Shown in pieces: positions 1-8,979 of a DNA stretch of 64,000 nucleotides. The DNA lies in the NCBI GenBank assembly GCA_964370835.1, contig CAYJLO010000002.1:53535-117534 (forward strand), read 5' to 3'. Under the pieces are notes generated by a model. That model ran no database searches. It saw only the letters and a program-made list of their open reading frames with translations, and was not told the origin of the DNA. Position 1 is the stretch's first letter; every line of letters starts with the position of its first letter. This DNA comes from CAYJAD01 sp964370835. GTDB lineage: Bacteria; Desulfobacterota; Desulfovibrionia; Desulfovibrionales; Desulfovibrionaceae. Both the position numbers and the translations under genes were made by a program.

Positions 1-89
1 ATGAATGTTTTTATGTTGGCGAAGTAGAATCTTTTAGGAAAGAATGCTTAAAGAAAATATGTTCTTTAGTGGTCTTAATAGGAGTTTGG

Positions 90-108
90 ATGCGTACTTA
101 GTACGCAT
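90..108. promoter_or_regulatory. Perfect inverted repeat upstream of the TRAP permease
   Basis: The arms ATGCGTAC and GTACGCAT flank a three-base loop (TTA), with a short T-run just after. It lies about 27 bases before the permease start. It could be a weak terminator or processing hairpin between an upstream gene (in TAXI systems usually the solute-binding protein, here outside the window) and the permease, or an operator. The rest of bases 1-134 shows no gene I can support. Confidence 0.4.
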
Positions 109-134
109 TTTCACTATATAACTGGGAGGATGGT

Positions 135-2204
135 ATGGATCAAAAAAACGTAAAAGCTCATGCATCAACTCTGGAAGGGAAGTTAGACGCTTCTGTTGCA
201 GAAAAAATGCAAGATAAAGTGGATGTATCTGATATTGTTGCCAAGTACGATAAAGAAGCTACGTATAGGCAATTTAAAGGAAATCTTGAACTTTTTATTA
301 AAATTCTTTGTATCGCTTTTTCAGCTTTTCACTTGTACACCGCAGCTTTTGGTGCTTTTGCACCGCAAATACAGCGCTCTGTGCACTTGGGGTTTGTCCT
401 GACCTTAGTATATTTATTATATCCGGCGCGCAGTAAGTCTAACTTAAGCGTTCTTGTTTGGTATGATGTTATTTTAGCTATTTTGGGCGCTCTTGTTTGT
501 GGATATATTGTCTACAATTATGACACCATTGTACTGGAAGCTGGCCCTCCAACGGATATGGACTTAGTCTTTGGTATCATGACCATTGTACTCGTTCTTG
601 AGGCTACACGTCGCATTGTGGGGCTTCCCATTGCTTTGGTGGCTTTTATTTTCTTATTATATGCACTGTTTGGTAATTATATACCAGGTATAATGGGACA
701 TAAAGGATTTTCTATTTCTCGTGTTGTGGGGCATATGTATCTTACAACCGAAGGCATTTTTGGTATGCCCTTGGGGGTATCCGCTTCCTTTGTATTCCTT
801 TTTGTTCTTTTTGGAGCTTTTTTACACAGCACAGGTCTTGGAAAGTTCTTCATCGATCTCGCCCTTGCTGCAGCAGGAAAATATGTGGGTGGACCGGCCA
901 AGGTTGCTGTGCTGGCCAGTGGTTTTTTTGGTACCATTTCAGGAAGTTCTGTGGCCAACACCGTATCCACAGGAACCTTTACCATTCCGCTCATGCGTAG
1001 TGTAGGGTATAAACCTCACTTTGCCGGCGCTGTGGAAGCTGCATCTTCCACGGGCGGACAAATCATGCCCCCCATCATGGGTGCGGCTGCCTTTATTATG
1101 GCGCAATTTCTTGGTATTAGTTATTTTGAAATTGCTAAAACAGCCATTATTCCGGCCTTGCTATACTATTTAGCTGTGGGCTTTATGGTTCATATGGAAG
1201 CAAAGCGCTTAGGCCTTAAAGGTATCCCTCAAGAACGATTGCCTGTAACGCTGCATGTGTTACGCGAAGGTGGCTACTTACTTGTTCCTATTTTCGTTTT
1301 AATTTATCTACTTATGCAAGGGTATACACCGCTAAAATCAGCATATTACTGTATCTTAACCACAGTTATTATTTCCTTTTTGGCTAACAATTGGAAAAGC
1401 TATAGACAAACAGAACAAACTCAAGAAAGTGTAGGAGCAGCTTTAATTCGCTGTAATACTCTAAGTACGAAAGATGTGCTCACTGCCATGGAAAATGGTG
1501 CGCGCTTAGCTCTTGGTGTGGCTGCAGCTTGTGCGTGTACTGGCATTGTTATTGGTGTGGTGACGCTTTCTGGTATGGGATTAAAACTAGCCAATGCCAT
1601 TGTGGAGCTTTCCGGAAATAGCTTTTTCTTAACGCTGTTCTTAACCATGCTTGCATCCATCGTTTTGGGCATGGGGCTGCCCACCACAGCCAAGTACATC
1701 GTGCTTGCTACCATTGCTGCGCCAGCCATTAAAAGCTTTGGTGTACCAGATATCGCGGCGCATTTATTCATTATGTACTTCGGTATCTTGGCTGACTTAA
1801 CGCCACCGGTGGCCTTGGCTGCCTATGCGGCGGCGGGGATAGCGCAATCGGAACCCAATAAAACAGGATTCACGGCGGTGAAGCTCGCTTTTGCAGGTTT
1901 CCTTATTCCGTATATCTTCTGTTACAATCCAGGTTTGCTTATGATTGGCGCCACATCCCTAGAAGTTGTTTTCTATGTGAGTACAGCTGCTGTGGGCATT
2001 ATGGCTTTATCTTTTGCCAATGTGGGCTATTGGTTGCGCGATCTGTATTTCTGGGAACGTATTCCCTTGGTGGGGGCGGCCGTATCCCTTATTATTCCGG
2101 GATATTTTACAGATACCATTGGATTAGGCATTATGCTTGCCGTATATCTTTTACAAAAATATATGCCGCAGGGGCCAAAAGATAAGGGCTTGCAAGAAGC
2201 ATAA
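135..2204 (+). CDS. TRAP transporter fused permease, TAXI type (DctQM-like)
   Basis: This 689-residue polytopic membrane protein fuses the small (4TM, DctQ-like) and large (12TM, DctM-like) TRAP permease subunits, as is usual for TAXI-family TRAP systems. These import organic acids or similar anions using an ion gradient and a periplasmic binding protein. After a hydrophilic N-terminus of about 55 residues come many hydrophobic segments. Glycine-rich stretches such as GFFGTISGSSVANTVSTG and GLPTTAKYIVLA match conserved DctM segments. The start is set by GGGAGGA five bases upstream. No binding-protein gene follows, and a terminator does, so the partner is probably encoded upstream of base 1. 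The substrate cannot be told from the sequence. Confidence 0.93.
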   Translation: MDQKNVKAHASTLEGKLDASVAEKMQDKVDVSDIVAKYDKEATYRQFKGNLELFIKILCIAFSAFHLYTAAFGAFAPQIQRSVHLGFVLTLVYLLYPARSKSNLSVLVWYDVILAILGALVCGYIVYNYDTIVLEAGPPTDMDLVFGIMTIVLVLEATRRIVGLPIALVAFIFLLYALFGNYIPGIMGHKGFSISRVVGHMYLTTEGIFGMPLGVSASFVFLFVLFGAFLHSTGLGKFFIDLALAAAGKYVGGPAKVAVLASGFFGTISGSSVANTVSTGTFTIPLMRSVGYKPHFAGAVEAASSTGGQIMPPIMGAAAFIMAQFLGISYFEIAKTAIIPALLYYLAVGFMVHMEAKRLGLKGIPQERLPVTLHVLREGGYLLVPIFVLIYLLMQGYTPLKSAYYCILTTVIISFLANNWKSYRQTEQTQESVGAALIRCNTLSTKDVLTAMENGARLALGVAAACACTGIVIGVVTLSGMGLKLANAIVELSGNSFFLTLFLTMLASIVLGMGLPTTAKYIVLATIAAPAIKSFGVPDIAAHLFIMYFGILADLTPPVALAAYAAAGIAQSEPNKTGFTAVKLAFAGFLIPYIFCYNPGLLMIGATSLEVVFYVSTAAVGIMALSFANVGYWLRDLYFWERIPLVGAAVSLIIPGYFTDTIGLGIMLAVYLLQKYMPQGPKDKGLQEA

Positions 2205-2224
2205 ATGACTTTATGAATGAATTT

Positions 2225-2258
2225 GAGGGAAAGTGTTTCGGCATTTTCCCTCTTTTTT
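2225..2258 (+). terminator. Rho-independent terminator of the TRAP permease
   Basis: The stem GAGGGAAA/TTTCCCTC is extended inward by four pairs around a TTCG loop and followed by a run of seven T. It separates the permease from perR. Confidence 0.85.
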
Positions 2259-2302
2259 TATGCTCTATTTTGAAAAAAAATGTCAAAATCTCCGTTTATG
2301 GC

Positions 2303-2334
2303 TTGACCTTTTTTGCTACTAATAGTAATGATTA
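2303..2334 (+). promoter_or_regulatory. perR promoter with embedded Fur/PerR-like operator
   Basis: TTGACC (2303-2308) is followed after 17 bases by TAATGA (2326-2331), a plausible sigma-70 promoter. The palindrome TAATGATTA (2326-2334) overlaps the -10 element and matches the core of the Fur/PerR box (TAATNATTA). Autoregulation by the encoded Fur-family protein is inferred. Confidence 0.5.
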
Positions 2335-2350
2335 TCGTAGAGGAGGATTC

Positions 2351-2737
2351 ATGAGCCAAGTTAGAATGACAAGACAACGCGCGATAATTTTAGAAGAGTT
2401 GCGCAAGGTGAAAACACATCCCACAGCGGATGAGGTTTATGGTATTGTGCGTGAGATTATGCCTCGTATTAGTTTAGGAACCGTATACAGGAATCTTGAC
2501 TTTTTAGCTGAAACAGGGGAAATTCAGAAATTAGAGTCTGCTGGAAACACCAAACGCTTTGATGGAGATACCTCCTGGCATCAGCATGTTCGTTGCATAC
2601 ATTGTGGTTGCATAGGGGATGTTATGCATCCTCAGCAAACACCGGCCATTGACCATTTAACCGTTGAAGGTTTTACGCTGACTGGCGCGCGCATTGAGTA
2701 TGATGGTGTTTGCGCCAAGTGCTCTCGAGGAAATTAA
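2351..2737 (+). CDS. perR: Fur-family regulator, probably PerR
   Basis: This is a 128-residue Fur-family repressor. An N-terminal winged helix (MTRQRAIILEELRKVKTHPT, then a recognition region around ISLGTVYRNLDFL) precedes a metal-binding dimerisation domain with WHQH and two CxxC pairs (CIHC and CAKC), the structural zinc site of Fur/PerR proteins. The start at 2351 is chosen over a longer open frame from 2213 because AGGAGGATTC lies directly before it and the longer frame runs through the upstream terminator. PerR rather than Fur is inferred from the rubredoxin gene 74 bases downstream; in Desulfovibrio perR is found with rubrerythrin and rubredoxin-like genes. Sequence alone does not separate the peroxide sensor from the iron sensor. 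Confidence 0.85.
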   Translation: MSQVRMTRQRAIILEELRKVKTHPTADEVYGIVREIMPRISLGTVYRNLDFLAETGEIQKLESAGNTKRFDGDTSWHQHVRCIHCGCIGDVMHPQQTPAIDHLTVEGFTLTGARIEYDGVCAKCSRGN

Positions 2738-2811
2738 TTATATACTAACTTTTGCCTTTAGTTATATATGTCTTATTTGTTGTGAAAAATTCTTTATAAG
2801 GAGAAAGTATC

Positions 2812-2991
2812 ATGGCTGAACCGAAGGATATGTATCGCTGTCAAGTAGCTAATTGTGGTTATGTATATGACCCAGATCGTGGAGATAAACGCAGTAAAAC
2901 TCCTGCTGGAACAAAATTTGATGATTTACCAGAAGAATGGCATTGCCCTGTGTGTAAATCTACCAAGAAATCCTTTGTAAGTATGGGATAA
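2812..2991 (+). CDS. Rubredoxin with CX4C first iron knuckle
   Basis: This 59-residue protein is a one-iron electron carrier. Rubredoxins have two cysteine pairs; the second here is the standard CPVC, but the first is CQVANC (four intervening residues) instead of the usual CxxC, followed by GYVYDPDRGD. A widened first pair is known from a second rubredoxin type in Desulfovibrio. AAGGAGAAAG precedes the start at good spacing. It probably shares the perR transcript and would deliver electrons to peroxide- or superoxide-reducing enzymes encoded elsewhere. It was too short to stand out in a simple ORF scan. Confidence 0.93.
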   Translation: MAEPKDMYRCQVANCGYVYDPDRGDKRSKTPAGTKFDDLPEEWHCPVCKSTKKSFVSMG

Positions 2992-2994
2992 AAT

Positions 2995-3025
2995 AAAAAC
3001 CTCCGTTAAGGAGGTTTTTATTTTT
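2995..3025. terminator. Bidirectional terminator between rubredoxin and kefB
   Basis: AAAAACCTCC and GGAGGTTTTT form a 10-bp stem around a 5-base loop, with T-rich tails in both directions. It serves the convergent rubredoxin and KefB-type genes. Confidence 0.9.
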
Positions 3026-3043
3026 GTAAGATTTTTTTAACAG

Positions 3044-5065
3044 CTACTTACTTCTTGGTGCTGAAAATAACTTTGAAGCTTTATGCAAATTTTCTAACTC
3101 TCCAAATACATATACAATATCTCCGGGGGAAAATAATACATCAGCATCCGGAGCAGCCATAAGTGTTCCTTGTTGTTCAAGAGCAACAACCATAACTCCA
3201 AACTTTTGGCGTAGTTCAGAATCTTTAAGTAAAACACCACATAGAGGAGCCTGTTCCTCCAAGCGTAAGGCAAAGGTGCCCACATGAGGTAATTGATTCA
3301 TGAGAGTGGCTAAATCACCTGTGGCTTGGGATGTACTGCGTAGCATGGCGTAATTTTGTTTACGCACAGAGGCTGTAATGGCGTCAATATCCTGTTTTGG
3401 AATCATATATTGATGCAGCACTCGTGAGAAAACCTCCACTGAAGTTTCAAATTCTTCAGCTACTACATCGCTGGCGCCAAGGTTTTGTAATGTCGTTACC
3501 TGTGTGACAAATCTTGTGCGGGCAATAATATGTAAGCGCGGATTGAGCACCATGGCTTCTGCCACAGTGGCTTGTACAGCAGCTGGATCAGAAATAACAA
3601 TGGCCATGGCCTTGGCTGTAACAATACCAAGGTGTTCAAGTACTGCAGGCTGAGAGGCATCACCGTAGTGAATGGGTTCTTTACCATGAAAACGCTTAAC
3701 CGTATCTGGATTCATTTCTAAAATAGTATAAGGTATGGAACATTTTTTTGCAGCTGCCGCAAGGTGTTGTCCGCTAATACCAAAGCCCACAATGATAAGG
3801 TGGTTTTGTAAAGTTTCTTGTAGTGTTTGATCTGATGTGCCGTGCGTATCTTGAGGCATGGTGTCATCAAGCGGTGGTAATTCTTCTTTTTTCCCTTTGC
3901 GATGTGGTACGCAAAAATCTGCAATGGTGGGGGCAAAGTGCATAAGAGCAGGAGTAAGCATCATGGTAATGATGCTCATGGCTAAAAAGCCTTGATATTG
4001 ATCCTGCGTGAGCAAATCCATATCTAAGCCAGAATTGGCTAAAATAAAGGAAAATTCACCAACTTGTGCCAAGGTTAGTGCTGTGATGATGGCCGTGCGT
4101 AGGGGGTACTTTTGTATGAGCACAGCAGGTAAAATAAGTAATGCTTTAATAACGATGAAGAGGCATGTGTTGCCAAGCACTGTGGTTATATTTGTTAAGA
4201 AATAAGGCATATCAAGCAACATGCCCACAGAAATAAAGAAAATACTCATGAATACATCACGGTAGGGCAAAACTCCGGAAACAACACTCATGCTGTACTC
4301 AGAACGAGCGAGGAATAAACCGGCTAAAAATGCCCCTAAAGAAAGAGAAAGCCCTAGCCATGCTGTGAGCAGAGCTAAGCCCATACACAAGCCAAGGGTG
4401 GTGAGTAAGAGCAGTTCTCGCACCCTTGTACGAACCACGGCTTCCATGAAGCGATGTAAACCAAATTGGGCAAATAAAAAAACACCGCCCAGCACCAATA
4501 CCACCTTACCAATGGCTAAAAAAGTGGTCAAAGGATCTGGAGACACATTGCCGCTTAGTAAAGGTACCATAAGCATCATGGGGGCAACCATAATGTCTTG
4601 AAAAACAAGAATGGCTAAGGATAGTTTTCCTGATGGGGTAGCCATGCTTCCTTTTTCTTGTAAAAGTCGTAAGACAATGGCTGAAGAAGATAAAGCGACC
4701 AAACATCCGGTGAAGATACCCCATGCAAGGCTTCTTTCAAAAGCAAATGTGTAAATAAGTGTAATAATGCCTATGGTGAGCCCAATTTGTAAGCTCCCAC
4801 CCAGAAATACAGGTTTTTTTAATCTTGCTAAAGCATCGCCGGAAAGCTCCATACCAATGGTAAAAAGGAGTAAAGCCACGCCAAGTTCAGCCAAAATATC
4901 TAAATCGTGCGTATCACTAATTATACCCAGTACAGAAGGGCCACAGAGTATGCCCGTGAGTAAAAAGCCCACGGTGGCAGGAAGCTTGATTCTGCTACAA
5001 ACCGTATTTACCACAATAGAAATAAGAAAAATAACAACAAGTTCATTTAACAGAGGGACATGCAT
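3044..5065 (-). CDS. KefB/KefC-type monovalent cation:proton antiporter (CPA2) with TrkA domains
   Basis: This 673-residue inner-membrane protein has three parts. Residues 1 to about 385 form a Na+/H+-exchanger (CPA2) membrane domain with some twelve hydrophobic segments. At about 410-530 is a Rossmann TrkA-N domain beginning HLIIVGFGISGQHLAAAAKK, a GxGxxG-type nucleotide-binding loop. At about 590-665 is a TrkA-C regulatory domain. Members exchange K+ or Na+ for protons and are gated by NAD(H) or, in true Kef, glutathione adducts. No KefF/KefG ancillary gene is adjacent, so the gating ligand is unknown. GAGGA five bases before the ATG supports the start. The gene converges on rubredoxin and diverges from the carbonic anhydrase gene. 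Confidence 0.88.
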   Translation of the reverse strand: MHVPLLNELVVIFLISIVVNTVCSRIKLPATVGFLLTGILCGPSVLGIISDTHDLDILAELGVALLLFTIGMELSGDALARLKKPVFLGGSLQIGLTIGIITLIYTFAFERSLAWGIFTGCLVALSSSAIVLRLLQEKGSMATPSGKLSLAILVFQDIMVAPMMLMVPLLSGNVSPDPLTTFLAIGKVVLVLGGVFLFAQFGLHRFMEAVVRTRVRELLLLTTLGLCMGLALLTAWLGLSLSLGAFLAGLFLARSEYSMSVVSGVLPYRDVFMSIFFISVGMLLDMPYFLTNITTVLGNTCLFIVIKALLILPAVLIQKYPLRTAIITALTLAQVGEFSFILANSGLDMDLLTQDQYQGFLAMSIITMMLTPALMHFAPTIADFCVPHRKGKKEELPPLDDTMPQDTHGTSDQTLQETLQNHLIIVGFGISGQHLAAAAKKCSIPYTILEMNPDTVKRFHGKEPIHYGDASQPAVLEHLGIVTAKAMAIVISDPAAVQATVAEAMVLNPRLHIIARTRFVTQVTTLQNLGASDVVAEEFETSVEVFSRVLHQYMIPKQDIDAITASVRKQNYAMLRSTSQATGDLATLMNQLPHVGTFALRLEEQAPLCGVLLKDSELRQKFGVMVVALEQQGTLMAAPDADVLFSPGDIVYVFGELENLHKASKLFSAPRSK

Positions 5066-5374
5066 AAAAATTCCTCATTCTATATACTATTTAAAAGGTG
5101 TAGTATCTAAGTTAATGCACGTATGTTTTACCATATGAGAAGGGCTCGTTTCGTAATAATTTTCATACACACATGGCCTGTTATGAAAAAACATACACAG
5201 CCCTGAAGGGAATTATAGCCTATTTTCATAATTCAAGCTAGAGCAAAGGGTAAAAAAGCACAAGGCTAGGATTTTGCTTGCCATGATAAAAAAAACAAGG
5301 TAGATAGCAAAGCGTCACTGTTACAATATATAACTCATAAAATTTATAGCGTATTTTACTTTGTGGAGTAGATA
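5066..5374. other. Divergent intergenic region, kefB / carbonic anhydrase
   Basis: This 309-base AT-rich spacer must carry both promoters. It contains an inverted repeat TTTTCATA (5160-5167) / TATGAAAA (5182-5189) with a 14-base spacer, partly extended by ACA/TGT. I see no convincing -35/-10 pair and no small gene with a ribosome-binding site. Confidence 0.45.
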
Positions 5375-6067
5375 ATGCCAAATAGCAACCAAGCGCGCTA
5401 TGTGGGAGATATTTCCAAGCGCTTTGCCGCAGGCTTTCAACGTTTTCAACAACAATGGTATTGCACAGAACATAATATCTATGACGACCTTAAAGAAGGG
5501 CAACAGCCTTTAGCTTTAGTTATTGCATGTTCTGATTCAAGAGTGGACCCTGTATTACTTACCGATAGCCATCCCGGCGATCTTTTTGTCATTCGCAATG
5601 TGGCCAACTTGGTTCCTCCATACTCTCCTGACAGAAAATTACACGGTGTTTCTGCTGCAGTGGAATATGCAGTGCGACATTTAAAGCTCAAAGATATTAT
5701 TGTCATGGGGCATGCTAACTGTGGTGGTATTCATGCTCTTTTGGAAAAACCCAATGAAGATGACGAGTTCATCGGCGTATGGATGCAAATTATTAAAAGA
5801 GCTAAGGAAGTGGTGGATACCTTTTTTCCTCATGCCAGCCAAGAGGAAAAACTCAGAGAATACGAGCAATGGGGGATTCGTGTTTCCCTTGAAAATCTCA
5901 TGACCTTTCCTTGGATACGTGATGCCGTTGAAGGCGGTGAAATGAATTTGCACGGATGGTATTTTGATTTGAATAATGGCGCCTTATATCGCTATGACGA
6001 TGAAACAGATGCTTTTGTCTCCATGGTGGGTTCCTGCAAAGGCAGGCTTGGTGCTGAAGATGCTTAA
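5375..6067 (+). CDS. Beta-class carbonic anhydrase
   Basis: This 230-residue enzyme interconverts CO2 and bicarbonate in the cytoplasm. The beta-class zinc ligands are visible: ACSDSR around residues 50-55 (Cys plus the Asp-Arg dyad) and GHANCGG around residues 111-117 (His and Cys). The length is typical. GGAG sits six bases before the start. The bicarbonate produced is a substrate of biotin carboxylases such as the pyruvate carboxylase at 28999, though no linkage between them is shown. Confidence 0.95.
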   Translation: MPNSNQARYVGDISKRFAAGFQRFQQQWYCTEHNIYDDLKEGQQPLALVIACSDSRVDPVLLTDSHPGDLFVIRNVANLVPPYSPDRKLHGVSAAVEYAVRHLKLKDIIVMGHANCGGIHALLEKPNEDDEFIGVWMQIIKRAKEVVDTFFPHASQEEKLREYEQWGIRVSLENLMTFPWIRDAVEGGEMNLHGWYFDLNNGALYRYDDETDAFVSMVGSCKGRLGAEDA

Positions 6068-6110
6068 AAAAATCCCTCAAAGGTATTTTAAACTTTGAGG
6101 GATTTTTTTA
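6068..6110. terminator. Strong bidirectional terminator
   Basis: AAAAATCCCTCAAAG and CTTTGAGGGATTTTT form a 15-bp perfect stem around a 10-base loop, with T-runs in both directions. It ends the carbonic anhydrase gene (plus) and the plsC-like operon (minus). Confidence 0.93.
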
Positions 6111-6141
6111 GAATATATGTTTCGTTTTCTTTAAAGCTTTT

Positions 6142-6945
6142 TTATTCTGACCATTTTTTCAAATGTTCTTCAATAAATGCGCATGTTTGTGCGTGCTCAG
6201 CTTTGCCTTGTTCTTGTATTTGCAGGGCTTTGCCAAAGGCAAAATGAACAATGCGCTCCGGATATATTGCGCCAAAATCTTTTATTAGCGAACCTTGTGC
6301 CCAAGCATCAGTTTTAAGAGCTAAAGGGATGATGGGTCTAGCACTATGTTTAGCTAGCTTTACGCCGATACTGTTAAATTTTTTAGGATTAAATTCCACA
6401 GAGCGTGTGCTTTGCGGAAAAATAATTAAGGAAATTCCGGCATCTAATCTTTTTTTCCCTTCCTCCATGACGCATTTTAAATCTTCGCGTGGGTTGCTTC
6501 TACCTACGCAAATCACATCACGAGACGCGAGCACTTCTTTAAAAAAGGGCGTTTTCATGAGGCTGTCTTTAATAATAAAGGTTACAGGTCGGCGCGGACG
6601 AAGAATTCCTGGTAATAAAAAAGTTTCCAAGGTGCTCATGTGGTTGCCTACAAAAATACAAGGCCCTTCTACAGCATCCACATGATCCATACCATTAACT
6701 TCTATACGGCAGCCGACTTTTTCTAGGACTTTACCAAAGGCAGTACTTTCATTGGCCCAGCAATAATCTGTGCAGCGCTCTTTTTGCGCCGCATAACATA
6801 AGCGAAAAACAGGGCCGCAAAGGGCACGAGAATAAAATGCCAAGGAGGGAAAGTGTCGAGCCACAAATCCCAAATCTTGTTCCATAGAGGTGTAACTTGC
6901 CTCTAAACCATAATGCATATCAAATTTTTCTAAAGCTTTTTGCAC
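6142..6945 (-). CDS. PlsC-type lysophospholipid acyltransferase, divergent
   Basis: This 267-residue protein carries a 1-acylglycerol-phosphate acyltransferase (PlsC) domain. The first motif reads NHMSTLE, so the canonical HX4D is HX4E. The third motif, normally FPEGTRS, reads FPQSTRS. Family members acylate lysophospholipids at the membrane; here the substrate is uncertain because both motifs deviate. The start is the GTG at 6945, preceded by AGGTGA at five bases; an upstream in-frame GTG (6954) lies inside that Shine-Dalgarno sequence. It is the last gene of a minus-strand run with rarA (25-base gap) and ends at the strong terminator. Confidence 0.8.
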   Translation of the reverse strand: MQKALEKFDMHYGLEASYTSMEQDLGFVARHFPSLAFYSRALCGPVFRLCYAAQKERCTDYCWANESTAFGKVLEKVGCRIEVNGMDHVDAVEGPCIFVGNHMSTLETFLLPGILRPRRPVTFIIKDSLMKTPFFKEVLASRDVICVGRSNPREDLKCVMEEGKKRLDAGISLIIFPQSTRSVEFNPKKFNSIGVKLAKHSARPIIPLALKTDAWAQGSLIKDFGAIYPERIVHFAFGKALQIQEQGKAEHAQTCAFIEEHLKKWSE

Positions 6946-6970
6946 AATTATCACCTATGAGAATGACATG

Positions 6971-8197
6971 CTACGCATGAGGAGTTTGCTTTTGTTGTAA
7001 TAGTTTGCGCCACCACTGTGATAGGCGTGCTTCGTCGCCATTACTACGAGCTTGATAAAATCGACGCCCTTGTAATGAAGTTGGTAAATATTCTTGCTCC
7101 ACCCAGCCCTGAGGGTAATTGTGTGGGTATTTGTATTCTTTGCCATAGCCCCATTCTTTATGCAACTTTGTTACAGCATTGCGCAAATGTAAGGGAACTG
7201 GCTGCGGTCCTTGAGTTTTAATATCTCTTTGTGCCAAAAGATATGCGGCATAAGAGCTGTTACTTTTTCGCGCTAGGGCTAAATATACCACAGTTTCTGC
7301 CAAGGGAATAAAACCCTCTGGCATACCTACAAATTCTATGGCTTGTTGACAAGCCACAGCCAAGGGAAGCGCTTGCGGATCAGCAAGGCCCACGTCTTCT
7401 GAGGCGGAAAGAATAAGACGTCGACAAATAAAGCGTGGGTCTTCGCCTCCTTCCAAAAGACAAGCCAAATAATACAAAGCCGCATCAGGATCACTGCCGC
7501 GTATGGATTTAATAAGAGCCGAAGCCAGTTCGTAGTGGCTATCTCCATCTTTATCATGACGGCTCAAAATTTCTGGCAAGCCTGCTTTAACCTTTTCAAG
7601 GCTACGTTCTTCTTCTGGCAGTGCGGAAACATATTCTATTAAATTCAACAAAGCTCGGGCATCACCTCGCGCGGCAGCCACCAAGAGTTCAACAACAGTT
7701 TCTTGAAGTTGTATGCCTTGTGCTTCAGCACCGCGTAGGGCCAACTGATGCAGCTCTGCATTGCCAAGGGTGCGTAAACGCAAGACATGCATACGAGATA
7801 GTAATTGCCGCGTGACACTGAAAGAGGGATTTTCAGTGGTGGTGGCAATGAGAGTAAGTTCACCAGACTCCACCAAGGGAAGGAAAAAATCCTGCTGTGC
7901 TTTGGAAAAACGGTGTAATTCATCGAGCACTAAAATTTCGATACCACTGAGTTTACGTCGCAACTGTTGTAAGCCGGCCTCTGGAGCACTAATACGTATA
8001 TAATTCTCTGTGTTTGCCTTGGCAAGCAAAAGAGCCAATGTGGATTTACCGCACCCAGGAGGTCCAAAAAAAAGTAGTGAAGGTAAACGCTTGGCTTTTG
8101 TTAAGGCATTAAGGCGTTCCTTTAAATGCGTTTGGCCCACAAAAAGATCCAAGTTATCAGGGCGTAGGCGTTCCGGTAAAGGCTGGTGGACACTCAT
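6971..8197 (-). CDS. rarA: RarA/MgsA-type replication-associated AAA+ ATPase
   Basis: This 408-residue AAA+ ATPase belongs to the RarA/MgsA/WRNIP1 family, clamp-loader relatives that act at stalled replication forks. Visible are Walker A (FFGPPGCGKST, about residues 44-54), Walker B with the family's DEIHRF motif as DELHRF, sensor 1 in ATTTENPSF, and the C-terminal helical tetramerisation region (SHYELASALIKSIRGSDPDA). The start ATG overlaps the rsmE stop as ATGA, so translational coupling is likely. An open frame extends upstream into rsmE, but the family normally begins just before PLPERLRPDNL, which fits this ATG. Confidence 0.95.
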   Translation of the reverse strand: MSVHQPLPERLRPDNLDLFVGQTHLKERLNALTKAKRLPSLLFFGPPGCGKSTLALLLAKANTENYIRISAPEAGLQQLRRKLSGIEILVLDELHRFSKAQQDFFLPLVESGELTLIATTTENPSFSVTRQLLSRMHVLRLRTLGNAELHQLALRGAEAQGIQLQETVVELLVAAARGDARALLNLIEYVSALPEEERSLEKVKAGLPEILSRHDKDGDSHYELASALIKSIRGSDPDAALYYLACLLEGGEDPRFICRRLILSASEDVGLADPQALPLAVACQQAIEFVGMPEGFIPLAETVVYLALARKSNSSYAAYLLAQRDIKTQGPQPVPLHLRNAVTKLHKEWGYGKEYKYPHNYPQGWVEQEYLPTSLQGRRFYQARSNGDEARLSQWWRKLLQQKQTPHA

Positions 8198-8955
8198 GAA
8201 TTTAGAGCCTCTACGTGTTTTTGTGGCAATTGCGAAGCCCACCAATGAATACCAAGACATAGTAAAGATGCTGTCTCACAACGTAGGATGCGATTCCCAA
8301 GGCTCACAGGCTGGTAATTATTTTTTTGAAAAGTGGCAATTTCTTGTGTGGAAAAGCCCCCTTCAGGACCGATGGCATAGATGCTGACGCCAGGCTGTCC
8401 GGCAAGTTCAGGGGTAAGCATGCTTACTCCTTCTTGCACCTCCCAAGGTAAAAACTTATGTTTAAAATGAGCGCTTTGGTCCATAAGCTCTTGTACACCA
8501 CCGCGTAAAACGCGCACTGCTGGTAGCCATGGATTGCGACATTGCTTCATGGCAGCAATACATTGCCCAAGCCACTGTTCTTTTACCTGCTCTGGAACCT
8601 TGCCTTGGCTATGGTCGCCTTGCCAAAGCCACACTTCATGCACACCCAATTCCACAGCTTTTTCCATGAAAAAACCACGGCGCGTGGCTTTGCTCCAAGC
8701 TAAAGCCATAATGGGTAAAGATGCAGGGCGCGCAAAAAATTCTTCTTGCAAAAGTGTTAACGTCACATTCTTTTTACCAAGCTTTTCTATGCGGCATAGG
8801 CCTTGCTTGCCCTGACCATTAAGTATGATAACTTCTTCCCCTTCTTGCATACGCAAGGCACCGGAAAGGTGGCGTGCTTCTTGGTCTTGTAATACACATT
8901 GTTCGTGAAGAGCGTGAGGCCAATCTTCTGATTCCATATAAAAGGCGGGAGGCAT
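8194..8955 (-). CDS. rsmE: 16S rRNA (uracil-1498-N3)-methyltransferase RsmE
   Basis: This 253-residue SPOUT methyltransferase modifies U1498 of 16S rRNA using S-adenosylmethionine. The C-terminal trefoil-knot region contains the family signature AIGPEGGFSTQEIA and SLGNRILRCETA. The N-terminal part is the PUA-like RNA-binding domain. ATG 8955 is chosen over an upstream TTG (8961) because AAGGA stands six bases before the ATG but directly abuts the TTG. It starts 24 bases after the 571-residue orphan and overlaps rarA by four bases. Confidence 0.95.
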   Translation of the reverse strand: MPPAFYMESEDWPHALHEQCVLQDQEARHLSGALRMQEGEEVIILNGQGKQGLCRIEKLGKKNVTLTLLQEEFFARPASLPIMALAWSKATRRGFFMEKAVELGVHEVWLWQGDHSQGKVPEQVKEQWLGQCIAAMKQCRNPWLPAVRVLRGGVQELMDQSAHFKHKFLPWEVQEGVSMLTPELAGQPGVSIYAIGPEGGFSTQEIATFQKNNYQPVSLGNRILRCETASLLCLGIHWWASQLPQKHVEALNS

Positions 8956-8979
8956 AATCAATCCTTATTCTTAAGTGTC

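Noticed and set aside
2213..2350. Longer N-terminus for perR beginning at 2213
   Set aside because: It would run through the TRAP permease terminator and the perR promoter; a strong Shine-Dalgarno sequence precedes 2351.
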